Source: Protonemura montana
Lineage: Eukaryota; Arthropoda; Insecta; Plecoptera; Nemouridae
Direction of reading: 5' to 3'
Assembly (NCBI GenBank): GCA_947568835.1
Contig: OX387602.1
Span: 18,527,021-18,591,020 of the forward strand
DNA length: 64,000 nucleotides
The notes beneath the pieces are model-generated. The model saw only the letters and a program-made list of their open reading frames with translations. It searched no databases and was not told the DNA's origin. Of this stretch, positions 14,905 to 27,353 are shown piece by piece. The first letter of the stretch is position 1. Each line of letters starts with the position of its first letter. The translations under genes were made by a program, and so were the position numbers.

Positions 14905-16577
14905 AAGTCACTTCACTACTGACTGGCCCGCCTAGAACCTCCCTGCTGGCTGCCGCTCCATGTGACTTTGACGCCTGGTCCAACAGCCTTCTCTTCCACA
15001 ACCCGGCCCAGCACAACATTACCACTACGGACACGGACGTCGCGGGATCTAGCGGCGATTCACAGAACTCTCTGGTTTATCGGCTCCGCGCCAAGCTTAC
15101 GGATTACAGCTTGATTAAATGGAGTGCTGCGGGTGCCTTGACGATAACGGACATGTAGGCGGTTTTGTGGATGGTAGCGGTATCAGTCGGTAAAAGTAGG
15201 AACTGTTAGCGACGCGGTAGGAGCAGTGTGACGTCGTTTTTGGGGTTGAGAAGTGGTGGGGGGCATTTGAACTGCAATTGAAACTTGAATGATTAATGGG
15301 TTGCAGTCTGTACAAAAATCAAGCTGTCTTATGAAGTGGGTCGTGGACTGCGAATAAAGGGGCTGTTTCCTTGGTGCAAAACGAGCGGAAAAAATGTTGA
15401 GTGATAGAAACTGATTTTCGCGCAGCGCGTCAACCAACCTTTCGAAAAACAAATCTTAAATCACAGAATAAATCACAAAATCCTTCCACGTTTTTTGGTT
15501 GGCTTGTGATTTGATGAGAAAAACTTTTTCCACTTGGAATCATCCAATGGAAATAATGAGAGGGCAAGAAAGTCGAATAGCCAGGTTCAATGCCAACCAT
15601 TGGCAACCACAACCCGCCGACCACAACAAAACTACGCTACAGTAAACGTTAGCAAATGACCATGCAACTTTTATCCCACAACTCTTTCAATTTACCCAAT
15701 TCCTGTTCCGGTCGCGATTGCAAGACGAATGCACAGGGCAAGGCCGAGATCTTTGACGGAGAGCGTATCGCTCCGGAGCCAGTTAAAGCCAGTTCATGCG
15801 TTTCAAAGATTGCTAGAGAAGTGCGCTTCTGACTGACAGCTAAGATGAAACAATGCACAAACAATGGAGCAGAACAAGCTATCGAAGTCGACCCAGATAG
15901 ACACGATAAGAAATGTACACATTCATTTTATTACGAACAATATTTATTCAATTCATTTAACGAGTGAGATAGAATATATAAAGCATCTATCACTAACGTT
16001 ACACTGGTTCTATCACATGTTAGGCATTTATTATGTAGCATTGCGGTGGAGGAGAAATGCAGTCAAGTAGAAACGTATTTACAGGTAATGCAGTTAAATG
16101 GGGTTATCACGTTCACGTTCACGAACCACGGGCTTCTTGTTTGGGGGGAAGGATTTCCAAGTTAGCAAATTTGACCAAATATTTGAACGAATAGTGGACG
16201 ATACGATATCATCCAATCGTATACAGTGGAACTCAAATCAACGCGAGGATGTTAAGATATTTTTTTAGAATAGTAATTGCAAGTTAGTTTCCATCTCTCG
16301 AGATCTAAAGTTGGTATAAAAAACAATAAAGATAGACAAAACAAAAGTTTTCAATCAAATTAACAACACAAATATATCAAACAATAATAGTTACAAGAGA
16401 TAAAAGTCTTAAATTTAACAATTTTTTTTTGTTTGTTTTAATGACACAAATTTACCCTAAAATGACAGCAGCCCAGGATACTGGTCGCCGCTAGATCATC
16501 GTAATTAGATGACGATTAATAGTTTTGTTCTATCTGTCGTGGACTTGGCGTCGCGTGTTTGCGACGCCGAACGATGC
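14905..16577. other. Intergenic or intronic, no gene recognised
   Basis: The stretch has GC-rich flanks near 14.9-15.1 kb and is otherwise AT-rich. No splice-bounded coding frame was found that I would defend. Confidence 0.45.
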
Positions 16578-16771
16578 TCATCCTTCGACGGCGTTCAGCA
16601 TCCAGGCTGGACCAAGAGATGAGCCATTGTCCAGACGCGCAGACAAGCGAACACACTCGAATTCCGATTTGGCGTCGGACGGAACCGCGTCGGCGTCGAC
16701 AGCTTCCACTTCCGGTTCTTCATCTGCTCCTGAGGGCTGTTCATGACTTGACCGCGTAACAGCTAGATCAG
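16578..16771 (-). CDS. Candidate terminal coding exon, unrecognised product
   Basis: On the minus strand a strong acceptor (TTTATTTCCAG, at 16772-16782) is followed by a 194-bp frame that stays open to a TGA at 16578-16580. Only this frame is open: the other two meet stops within the first ten bases. It requires one base of a split codon from an upstream exon. The 63-residue peptide is acidic in its first half (EQPSGADEEPEVEAVDADAV) and ends NAVEG. GC content is well above the flanks. I do not recognise the protein, and the upstream exon was not identified. The plus-strand 73-aa frame over the same bases is probably its shadow. Confidence 0.4.
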
Positions 16772-18204
16772 CTGGAAATAAACAACATCACGATCAGAAT
16801 GGTAACCAAGAGAAAACCGGTTGCATGAAAGAAAAGAAAAAACGCTTTATAATACACGGCTAACAGCTGATTTGTACTATAAAGCAGCGTAAGACCATTG
16901 CATAAGCAATTGCATTAATTTTAAATCTATGTAGGTAGTATACCATGTACGCGAATGCATAAATGAAGTGGTACATTATAGCTCTTTGCTATTTTCTCAT
17001 TTCAAAATACAGGAAATAAAACAAATTACTTTCGTTTTCGAACAAATATCCTTAATGAGCAGATTTCTCGTATACTCTCAACCACACTCTACTGTCATTC
17101 TTTCCTAAGCGAACATTTATTTTTATCCCTAAGAATCAATCCGAATCGACCTGTGTCCACAATGGCATGCCCACCCCACCGTTCCCGAAAACAGAATCAA
17201 TCATTAAACTCCTTCTAAAACGCTCTCCCGAATTTAGCAGCCATCGATTACTGGCGCAAACTGCCAATCTGCTTTGCCTCTGGGTCACTAGCTCGCTGTC
17301 TCCCAGGGAAGTTAGTTCTGTCTCTCAAGATGACTCACATCCTTCCGGAGTGTCAGTTGACCCAATACGGTCATTGGCCCGAATCCGAATCCGCCTGACA
17401 TTTGTCAACAAAGCTGAACAAGGGAAAGTCTTCGTGGACCACACTGCTGCTACAGCATTGTTGGTCACGTTGCATTGCCGCACACTTACTAGTCTGGCAC
17501 TGTATGCAGATGAAACTGAATGAAACTCTAAACAGACCAGATGTGCTTGATCATGGTCGCCGACTGCTGGAGCTGGACCAACGGTAGCTTTAGTGGGCGT
17601 TGAACAGGCTAGCTCGACTCTTGCACGCGCCCCCTTTCTTAACTACACGACTTTCTTATCAAGCGACCAACACGACTAAAAGAAATATCACATAACGAAG
17701 ATAACATTAAATTTAACTACCTGGCAAGGCACTGAAAGACGTGTGCTTTCAGTAAATGTCGAGTGAACAATAGTCACGTTCTGCTTGTCTGATTTTTGTG
17801 ATAGTTCCGCGATTTTATTGTAACTTTTATGTCAACTGCTGGTATCAAAAAATGTGTTCGAACCGTCGTTTGAAAACCTGTCTGCACCCTACATAGCAAT
17901 TAAAGGTGTCATAAAAATGGTACGACAACTAGTAGAAGAAGCTGATAAAAACGCGTGAACCCCTCGCCTTTGCAAAAATATTCGGCGCACGCTGATGCCG
18001 ATGTCATGTTCCTTTTGTAAGGAATCAAGATATCAATGAACCGCGAACGCACCTGACATGCCGTTTCAGCTCTAACGTGGAAAACACGCCGACAATAAAA
18101 CATCCGCCACCGTTACTCAAATCTCACTAAATAAGCAATTAATTAGTCGCCTGCAGAGCTAGCCAAAGTACATACATTATCATAATTGGTTGACACTAAC
18201 TCAC
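16772..18204. other. Probable intron or intergenic; a few open frames
   Basis: Open frames of 60-120 codons occur on both strands near 17160-17590 and 17909-18103. None resembles a known family or is bounded by good splice signals. If the exon at 16578-16771 belongs to a transcript starting near 18.2-18.3 kb, this stretch would hold its intron and any middle exon. Confidence 0.35.
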
Positions 18205-18430
18205 CTGCTGCACTGCGCTTATATACAGCTGACTTCTGAAAAGTGACTGGCCGCTAGCTTTCTTCCAGCAGACAACGACGACTCGAAGAACTTGCTACTC
18301 GACTGCTATCTCACTGCACACTGTTTGGTTTGGTCTTAGCTGCGCGGCGGCGACGGCGACGGCGCTTGTACCTTCGTCACCCTCCCGCCCGCCCCGCTCG
18401 CCCGCCGGGGGCTCAGGGAACCCGTAGGGT
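18205..18430 (-). promoter_or_regulatory. Promoter-like patch with TATA box, minus orientation
   Basis: On the minus strand a TATATAAG box lies at 18218-18225, and a consensus donor (CAGCAG followed by GTGAGT) sits at 18205/18204. Upstream at 18340-18430 is a CpG-dense block of GGC/GAC repeats. An alternative reading is a leader exon that starts near 18325 (CAGTG initiator-like) and ends at the donor. Either would suit a transcript running left toward the candidate exon at 16578-16771. No transcript evidence is available. Confidence 0.35.
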
Positions 18431-21400
18431 GGTGGGAGACTGACCCAGTTTTAGCGCACAACGTGTGGGACAAGCAGGAATCGATTCCGCGACCAACACT
18501 CAGCTGTAGAGGAGGCTACCAGAGCCTACGGGGAGGCAACCAAAACCCAGGATCGCGAGAATTCGTGCGGGGGGTGTATATATTGATCCTATCCTATTCC
18601 ATATCATCATCATCGTCTCGCGCATCCCCTAGTATCTAGTCCGATGGGTCGAATGTCCTGACCGAGGGACGGTTATTGCACCGAGAGACGCTACTCGACC
18701 ATTCATTGACCGTTGTTGCTCGGGGTGGTTCAATTTCATTTCCCTGGAGAAACCGCGACAATTTCTCATCTCTGCTCGCCGTGGACGACCCCCTCCCTCC
18801 CCCCCACCATCAAATAGCAACGACAACCCTTTCACTTCGCTGCTATTTTAATTCGGTTCTATTTTACGACGTCGCCCGAACAGCGTCGCCGTCGCCGTCA
18901 CCGTCGAATAACAGGTCGGACGACGAGGGAATGATGTCGTTAGCGCTTAGGAGGAGTTAAATAAGTTAGAACACCGCACAACAAACTCAAGTAGCAATTT
19001 TCTGTATCCAGTTGCCACGCCGCTGACAGTTTTCGCGAAAGAAGTAATGGAAATAGCGTCATAAAGCATCAACAGTGGACGAGTGCTGAGTGCTGGCGTC
19101 AAACCCAAGACCTTCAAGCAGGAAGACGTTATACTGTGGGTGTTGGGAGCGGGGGGGGGGGGGGGGGGGGGGGGTATTCCATTAACCTTAAGTGCATTTT
19201 ATTCATTTCGAAATTCAAGAAATGCATTTTTAAACTTGTCAACGATGAGTTACGAGCTGTAAAGAAAACGAATGAGACGTCCTAAAGATAATAAAAGATA
19301 TATGTGCATTTCGGAGCCATTTTCTCCCATTCGAGTTGACAGCTTGCTTCAGTTTCGCATAATATTCCCTTATCTCTCACATCAATTATGCACTTCATTA
19401 TTCGCAGAAGATTATGTCGGGATGATTGGGATGTTGGGAGGGGGGGGGGGGGAGGAATGAGCCAATTCTAGGGCGGGCAAAATTTCCTCTTCCCTCCCCC
19501 CATTTCCCCCGACGCTCTGCGCTCCACCAGCATCGAACCCGGGCCGCAGCATAATATTGACCGACTCTGAGACCAAATACTACGCACTTCAAGCACTTCG
19601 CTGCTGCGTTCGCCAGAAAAAAAGAGTAAAGGAAATTGGAAATTGCTCATAAATAAACAATGCAAATGAAGTAGCGGGATTGAGGGTTTCCAAGTGGTGG
19701 AGATCAGCAGAGGCTGCCTATTGCCACGAACCACATTGACCGACACTGATTTTTCGAGTAAAAACCCGACTCGCAGCATCGTCGGTACGAATTTTAATTA
19801 GAATTTAGTGCGCTTCCCCTCCCAATGAAACGTCGGCTAATTAGGAGGACAAACGAGAAGCCGTTGAACGATGACGCTCAGCACGAGGTTAGTTTCAACA
19901 CACACGCGGGACGTGGTGCGTGGGACATCGAGGCGTCCTCGAGGGATTATTGCAATTAGTTCACTGGCTCGAACCACGGACTGGCAGGTCGATGTACCAT
20001 CATGACACCCGGTTGCTAATCAAAGGGCGGGATGGTGAAACCCTGTATGGATTAATTAAGTGTATATATAGCCTGGTGGCGAATGTCGAGATTCGTTAGC
20101 TTGAAAACGAAAAAATGTGATTTTACTGATGGAAAAATCTTTGTTTGAAACAATTCATTTGTATGTATGAGTTGGTAGGAGATAGAGTAGAAAAAGTGGG
20201 CCAATATTGAAAAGTTCAATTATAAAAATTATTATTATTTCCACGTTGGCTGTGTGGTTGGTGCCTTTATTATACATACGTCATATGCTTCCTTTTTGAA
20301 AAACGCTTCTTTTGGACTGAATTTTCTTTTACAGAAAATTCAACGTTCAATGTAAATTGCTCTCGTGCCTTCAAGAATCCATAAAACTTTCCCAGCAGAA
20401 TAACTCATGACGCTGATAGGTACTTATTATTACACAAACCTTACGATTTATATTCAAACGCTGCCACTAAAATCTCAATTCATGCACATTTCATGCACCA
20501 GGTTTCAAACACTCCTCGAGGAGTGTCAAGAATCAAACCCACGGCCCACGGCGTACATAACACATGGCGTCACCGAAGAGTTTGCCGATTTCTTTAAACA
20601 ATGCCCTGAGAAAACAGCTTAGCCATAAGAATTTTCTTTCCAACGGCCATGATCCGGCTTCTTAGGGTTTAAGAAAATTTGAGGGTTTTCTACAGTGGCG
20701 TCCAGCCAAATCTCGCTTCTCCACATCCGGGTCTCTACAGCCAAAAACTAGATTTTCAGCCCAATACGATGAGAATTTCTTTTGAGTCAAGCAATCGAAT
20801 CAAATGTTGTGCATGTGTAATTTTTATTCTTATAGCGACAAAAACTAAGTACAGTACGGTAAAGTAGGTATAGCCTGTTTACCCATGTGAAAAATCGCTA
20901 GATTTTTGAAGAATTTCAGGTGCTATCTGATACTTGCATATTCGTTGACAGTAATTTGGACAGCGTTTATTTTCGGTTTTTTTTTTGTTAAGTTTTGTGA
21001 AGTGTATAGAGAGGACCTCACAACGTGCAAGTCCATCACGCCACTGGTTTTCCATCCCTGTCTTGGCAAAGCCCGCTCATAACATAACACATAGATTCGA
21101 AATAGCTCCGTGTTGCTCTAGCCGCTTGGAAGTCTGTATAATTGTGCTTACAATAGTATGTGTAAGTTGTAAGTTCACCTCGTTAGATGCTCTGCCAAAG
21201 AATCGCAATTCACAGGAATTATTTCGGGAAACCTCCGCGCGCATGTTGAGTTTTTAGGCATTTAGGAAGCTGAACCCAAGTCCTGACACACACGGTAGTT
21301 TTTTTTTCTGCTGCTAGAAGAATCACTTTTCTATTTGTTTCTGACATTCGGAATGATCATAGACGGTGGGAATAGAAAGACGAACATGCTAGACATTCTT

Positions 21401-24400
21401 ACCATACACCGGGCCCAGAAATTCCCATGTACATTACAACATTTCGACAACATACATTTCGGATGCTATTTTGCTAGCTTATTATTTTTGTTCTAGAATT
21501 CGGTCTCTCGTATTTCAGCAAACGTTATGTTGATATAATGCGTAAAGACCAGCGGACATTCTTGATTGTACCACATAAATGATAGTGGCGATTAAAGATT
21601 GTAAACATCAAAAAGTTATTTTATGGGTGGCTTGAGCGGCCTGGTTTGAGGCATGTCCACAAGTTCATTTTAGTGTAGGTACAACAGAAAACTCTTTCTA
21701 AATAGTATGAGATGGTGAGTGCCTATTACACTTGCGATTGGCCCAAAGTCACAGCATTCAAAGAATGAGCCATCAAACTCAAAGATTAGAAAATGTGCTT
21801 TTATTCCTCGACCGTGAATTCAACGATATTTCTTTGGAGTTCAAGCAAAAGTCAAGTCCAAGGCTTTCCCTGGAAAATGTTGATGGAAATGTATCGCATG
21901 CATATCGTGCCATGTCACATGCATACCGCGACAAATTTCGTAAGTGCCAGAGTGACGTCCAATGCGTGCGTGCCATATTGCGTGATAACTGTCACAATCA
22001 CAGCACAGCGTAGCACGGAATCACCCTCGGCATCGCCCTCGACCGCACCCTTCCGTACTAAGCATCTACGCCATAACAGGTCACAGGTCAAAAAGCAACA
22101 ACCCTCTTCGGTTTGGTTCAAAAATAAAAAACAAAGGCTCTGATGTGCACGGGACATGAAAGGACCCGCGCGAAACGAATAAAAACCCAGAGATCGGCTA
22201 CGTTGGCGCTGCTATTCATCCTGCACCGCCATATGAATTATGAAAAATGCAAGATAGAAAGTTCCTTGGTCGCTTCATCTCCAACGAGGAAGATAAAATC
22301 GCGCGCGCCGCGACGCGATAGAGCAGCCTAAAGAGGGGAAAGTTTTAAGTAAACGGTTTTAATAAATTAGCTTGGGATTTTTAATTATTTAAACACATAC
22401 TCGACATACAGTTGACATTTTGAACAGAACTCGAGTTCGCTTCGCATACTGAACGGACAAAGAACACCCAGGTGGATTGAAATTTGAACTCCACTCGCGC
22501 GCAACAACTTCCTATTGACCGACTCTAAAAATAGCCGACGCAACTTTTAATCCAAAACGAGTAATAATTCATAGCTCAGCACGAGCAGTTATTTCCTAAA
22601 AGCGATTTCAATGTCTGATACCGCTTGAATGAGATCATTGCAGTAAACGCGCTCTCAAAATTATGCGAGGCGCACGGACCTCCGGTACCCAACCCCGATG
22701 ACTCTTTCACCATCCAGCTTCCGTTACCAAACGCAAAGTGTCAACGGTTGTCTACTCCGAGTCTTGGTAATGGATACCGTCGTAAGCGCAATCAGCCAGA
22801 CGCAAACAAAGACTCGGACCCCGCTCGGACGCTGTTGACAGCGACAGCGACGCAGAGTAATGCCCCTAAATAAAGTCATTAGGTCCACGAGGGCAATTCC
22901 GACGGGCGCGACACGGCAAGTGTGCTGCGCAAGGACACCAATCCGGGCGGTTGGGGCAAGGGTCAGGTTGCACAAGAAAACAACAGAAAATAGGCCATGC
23001 TCCAGTGAGTTGCGAGTTGTGACACTCTTTGGGACACGCGTGCGCGACGTAATGCGTGTCGCGTAAAAAGTGCGGACAAAGAATTGTGCGTGCCTTGACA
23101 TGAGTTCAAAAATTCATTACAAGATGCGTTTAAGTTGAAATTGATGATTTATCCTAGTTATAATAAAAAGCACGAGTTCTTATGTAGTGTATTTGAATAT
23201 AATTTGACCATTTGACCGTAATTGCTGGGCCTTATTACAGTATATTTTGTTACGAATTGAGATTGATTCACGCTTTTCGTATACAGCGACGTGGGACGGA
23301 GACGAAAGCGCGTCATCGATTTTGGGAATGGGACGAATCAATTTCAGATTTGTTATGATTTGCATCACGTGCTCGGTCACGTGTGCGCTAATCAGCTGGT
23401 GCATTGATCCCGCCACCGTTGGCGACCATACATGTGCTGTGCCACATGCAAGCAATGCTATTTGACCAGCAAAGCAACCAGTGTAAGCCACGGGGCTGTA
23501 GCGATCGCCACGAAGTCGACGGAAGTGTTGATACGCCGCCCCCTTCGGTACTTGCCCGACGTTTTTGCGAGCAGCACGCAACGGGGAATGCCACGCAAAT
23601 GTAGATGACGATCTTACCGCTCGACGTGTTTTCGTGTGGATTGTAATTACGTTTTCGCGTGGAACTGTACAACTATTTGCTCGAAAATGTGAATAATTTA
23701 TGTGGCCAGACGTAACTGGACATGCGGTTTGTTGGAATGAGTTAAAACGCCACCACCCACGGCATATTCGACGACATGGCGTGTAGGTGCTGTGGGTTTA
23801 GGATTAGGCATATTTATTATTTTTGGGATATTTATCTGCCATGTTCAACTGCAGACAAGCGAAGTGTAAGGCAAATTGGCACCATCCGGCCGGGTATGAG
23901 CGACGCAGCGGAACTGCAGGCGGCGTTGTGAGTTGGCACAATCTAGCTAACCGCCTCTCATTGATGGCTTTTGGTGGGCAATGGAGGCTGGAAAAGTGTG
24001 GCGAACGCTGATGACTGAGTCCAGGCCATCAACGAGCGACCAGGATATTAATAACTCACCCCTGCAGGGCGACGAAGAAGCGCGAGACCGACGGACCGCC
24101 TTCATCTCTGCAAAAGCAAACACAAGCTTGATCAAGATAGATTGTCAGAATACATTGATGTGGAGCACGTGTTTCGCAGTCTTCCATCGAGGAGCGGATC
24201 CAAATCGGAATAAATGTAGGAAAAATTAGGGACTTGGGATTCGCGTCGGGATTTGTGGGACTTGCTGTCGAGATGAGGATCTGCAATGCGACGCATGTGT
24301 AACGCTTGTGAAAAACGAAGGGCATGAATTTGCGTCGCGACGCGTCGTCTAGTCGAGATCGCAGAAGTTTTTTCGAGATGAACAATTTATTTTTATGTTT

Positions 24401-25084
24401 TATATTAGAGAACGCGCGACTTATAAATAACCGGCGCTTTGGAGAGTTAGGAACTCTTTCCGACGAGAAACCATCCGTGTCATCAAAGAGACAATCGCTA
24501 GCGGTTGTCAGACAATAGAACTGGAACCGACGGGGCTGGATTGACATGGAAACGCAGGAAGATTACGTCTGAGTGGCTGAGAATCGTGCCAACAGAGTTA
24601 ACACTACTTTATTACGTGTGGACGAAGACACGTTACATCGACCGACAACATGCAGATTAGGGGGCGTCAATGGGCTTGACCTACAATGCACCCAAAATCA
24701 AAAATATGACATGAGCTTATCGTTCCCAAAATTTTAAGGAAGTAAATGGTAGCCAAAATTTAACCGTCGTGGGATACTAAACTAAAAATGCAATCCAAAC
24801 ATAACGAAGATAGTAAAACAGACTACACATCTCGAAACTATCGGAAACTCTGCTTTGTTCATTTGGGTTCTCTTGGGTCACACGTGACATGATATCAATA
24901 TCACTCAGACTCTTCTTCCCTCCTACCCTCTTTCACCTACCCCAGTCCCATTACCTCACAAGCATAATCGATGATGCACCTAGCCAGACAAATCAGAAAA
25001 TGGACTCATAAAAGCGGTAAAGTTTGAAAGGCGCTTTGTGTAATTGCATGACCAAACTCTATGACGACGCAATGAGTGACTTAC
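18431..25084. other. Gene-poor stretch with poly-G tracts
   Basis: No nameable gene. It contains long G runs (19151-19174 and 19440-19452), a perfect 18-bp palindrome at 20509-20526, and tRNA-promoter-like fragments near 19520-19560 and 20525-20545 that may be old SINE debris. The longest frame, minus 24056-24547 (163 codons), has no recognisable domain. Confidence 0.45.
19151..19174 (+). repeat. Poly-G tract (24 G)
   Basis: Twenty-four consecutive G residues, preceded by TGTTGGGAGC. A second G run at 19440-19452 is preceded by almost the same bases (TGTTGGGAG), suggesting a related repeat. Such runs can form G-quadruplexes and are prone to length errors in sequencing. Confidence 0.9.
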
Positions 25085-25325
25085 TGAGAGAAGGGTCGTT
25101 TCGCGGCGGAAGATTTCAGGGGCGTCAGCGCCTCTAGGCTGGAAGAGTTTTGCACTTGGTAAGAGTATCTTTGAGGGCTAGTGGGCGTCGTGGGCTGACT
25201 CGCACTCCCTTTCAGAATACCGCCACTGAACGCCCGTTCCAGGCGTAATTTCATCGGAGTGCGCTCCTTTGGCTTTTTTCTTCCGAGTGCTAACACATCC
25301 ATTGCTCGCAGTTTGCTGATTATGA
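25085..25325 (-). CDS. Candidate coding exon, unrecognised product
   Basis: The minus frame opens just after an acceptor-like CTAACCAG (25326-25333). It contains an ATG at 25302 and reads 72 codons to a donor at 25084 (CTCTCA followed by GTAAGT), leaving two bases of a split codon. The peptide is basic, then Ser/Thr/Pro-rich, with RKKPKERTPMKLRLERAF followed by SQPTTPTSPQRYSYQVQ and ending AAKRPFS. This looks like the disordered phospho-rich N-terminus of a signalling protein. I cannot name the family. Its end phase matches that of the candidate at 14654-14904, compatible with alternative first exons of one minus-strand gene. Confidence 0.4.
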
Positions 25326-26690
25326 CTGGTTAGCCAATGCAAAACGGAGAGCAGGAAGCGCGGAGATTGCGAATAACACCGCATCCACTTCCTATTGTTT
25401 AGTTTCATTAAATAAGAATTTACCAAGACAGAGCTCAGAACCGCATTATTGTATATACGTGCGAGGTATGCCTTATAATATTACAGATATGTGGCGACGT
25501 ATGCACTTCCTGATACACGTCGGATCCTCATTACGTTTTCTCATATAATGCCAAATCCCCTTATCATCGGCGATACGTTATTTTGGTATTATTAATTTCC
25601 CACTCGTTGTCAATCGTTTCCATCTTTACCCACGAGGTAAGAAAAATGAGAAAAGGATGAGAGAAAATAAAAGGAAGGGGGGTTACCACAACAATTTCCT
25701 TATAATTTTTTCACCTCGGCCCTAGGGGCAATGACAATAAAAATTATTATTTTCCAAAAGACTCCGAGTCAGTGGCAAGGTTGGTGGTGGTGGTGGTGGG
25801 GAAGGGGGGGGGGGGGGGAGATAGGCCGCTTCCCTACCCCTCATACTCTGGTCTTTAAAAAAAATATTAGTACATTTTATTGCTCTTCTCCTTCCATTCC
25901 ATATGCCAATTTTCTAGCAGCAAACACACTAATAGATAATTAATTTTCTTCATTTACCCGACCAGCAGTGTTCGATTGAAAATCAATAATGGTATAGCTG
26001 CACAAAAACTAAAAACCAAAACTAAACTACTTGTAGCTAGAAAGGATTTGATGTTGATCAAATCACGGATTTCACGACGAAAGATTTCTTGAAGAATGAA
26101 GGGACGGGATAGAAATGCATTTGAAGAACTGGTTAAAAGAGTACCTATTCTAGAATCCAGAATCCAGAATCCAGAATTTCATTATTCCGGTATTCCAGTA
26201 ATTATTCTACTATGGCACTAGAGCAACTACAACAATACTAAAATAGGTAATAGGTTGTAGGCACTTTTCATTGAGCAAGGGAGAGACACTCCAGGGGCAT
26301 GTCAATAAGGGGAGGGGTAACTGCAACCCTCCGATAACTGGCCTCAACATTCATGTGTCGTAGTGCTGGTAGTATGTAGTTAAAAATAAGTCATCGGGCG
26401 GATCTGATCAGGAAAATGAGAGACACCAGTTTGAAGGTGTGCGCCCCGCACCGGTTAGTGTTGCCACAACTTTTTTACCATATACATTGCCATGCCCTTA
26501 CTAACCTGTGAAGTCTGGTTTCTGCTCAGTAATCGGACCCTATCGATTTTCAGTGGATGAAAACACTTTGTTGATACTCTTTCCACTATAGCAACATCAA
26601 ATACACGCTATTAAGGACATTAGACTACTAGAATTATTTTTAAGGGTAGTGGAGTAAAATTTTGACAGAACGCCACGATAAAGTTTCACA
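25326..26690. other. Intergenic, simple repeats only
   Basis: AT-rich with a GGT/poly-G tract at about 25782-25819 and a short tandem CCAGAAT repeat at about 26155-26177. No coding frame is supported. Confidence 0.5.
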
Positions 26691-26719
26691 CATGGCGTTG
26701 CGTCACATCCAGTGGTCAC

Positions 26720-26729
26720 ATCACGTGAT
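26720..26729. promoter_or_regulatory. Palindromic E-box upstream of cytochrome c
   Basis: ATCACGTGAT is a perfect palindrome containing CACGTG, the core bound by bHLH-zip factors (Myc/Max, USF and MITF/TFEB types). It lies about 120 bp upstream of the likely cytochrome c leader exon. The match is seen directly; its function is inferred. Confidence 0.45.
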
Positions 26730-26841
26730 CACAAATGGATCGGCCGGTAAGCGCTTGTAGTGACACCTAGCGGGTCTTAGTTCAACCGTTTTATTAATCT
26801 TGGCTTCAGTCGGTCGTTCCTTCGTTTTCGTCTGCTCAGTG

Positions 26842-26871
26842 AGAGTGGTGGTGAATTTTCGCAGAGGTAAT
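26842..26871 (+). promoter_or_regulatory. Probable cytochrome c start site and leader exon
   Basis: An arthropod-type initiator (CTCAGTGAG) near 26846 is followed by a short leader that ends at a donor (CGCAGAG followed by GTAATT) at about 26871/26872. The coding exon at 27354 is preceded by an acceptor (CTACCTTCAG, ending 27345), so a 5' UTR intron of about 470 bp is plausible. Confidence 0.4.
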
Positions 26872-27353
26872 TATAGTGGAATTTCACGTATTTTAGCATC
26901 ATCCTGACACTTATAAACCACTTGTTGTACTACGTCCGATAATCAGACAATAAGAAGTGTGCTTGTGGGTAGTTTCTAAGCTTTCGATCAATAATCTCCT
27001 TAAATATTGTACTGGTCCGCCAAATAATCGGGAGCAGGTGACCTATCCACGAGATTATTATTAGATCATTTTGTAACTTCACTTTACCCAATAACTTCCC
27101 AGCCGCTGCCAAGTGTTGGACATTACACGTAGGCTGCTCGCTTAGTTAAATAAGTTCGTCAATAACCTGCAATCGGTTCTAGGCCAAGGTACTACTTGCA
27201 TGCAACTCCCCATACGGGCTGATGCAACTATCCTATCCTTCCTTTAGAAGTGTGACAATTGTGAGTGAAGGTTACAATAGTTAACATGGACATCGCACTG
27301 TTCGTGCTAATTCATTATTTGTCATCAGGTAATCTCTACCTTCAGTCGCAACA

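Noticed and set aside
14697-15158. 153-codon plus-strand ORF over a GC-rich island
   Set aside because: It overlaps a minus-strand frame with a better splice donor. The composition looks like a shadow of the island, and no family resemblance was found.
17167-17587. Overlapping plus ORFs of 118 and 61 codons
   Set aside because: Neither has motifs or splice support, and the minus strand also has a short ATG frame here. Not distinguishable from chance.
19520-20545. tRNA-promoter-like pieces (CATCGAACCCGGGCC, AATCAAACCCACGGCC) suggesting SINEs
   Set aside because: Only a B-box-like core is visible at each site, without an A box at the right spacing.
24056-24547. 163-codon minus-strand ORF, one of the longest in the left half
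   Set aside because: No recognisable motif, no splice or promoter context, and mixed unlikely composition. Frames of this length arise by chance in a 64-kb window.
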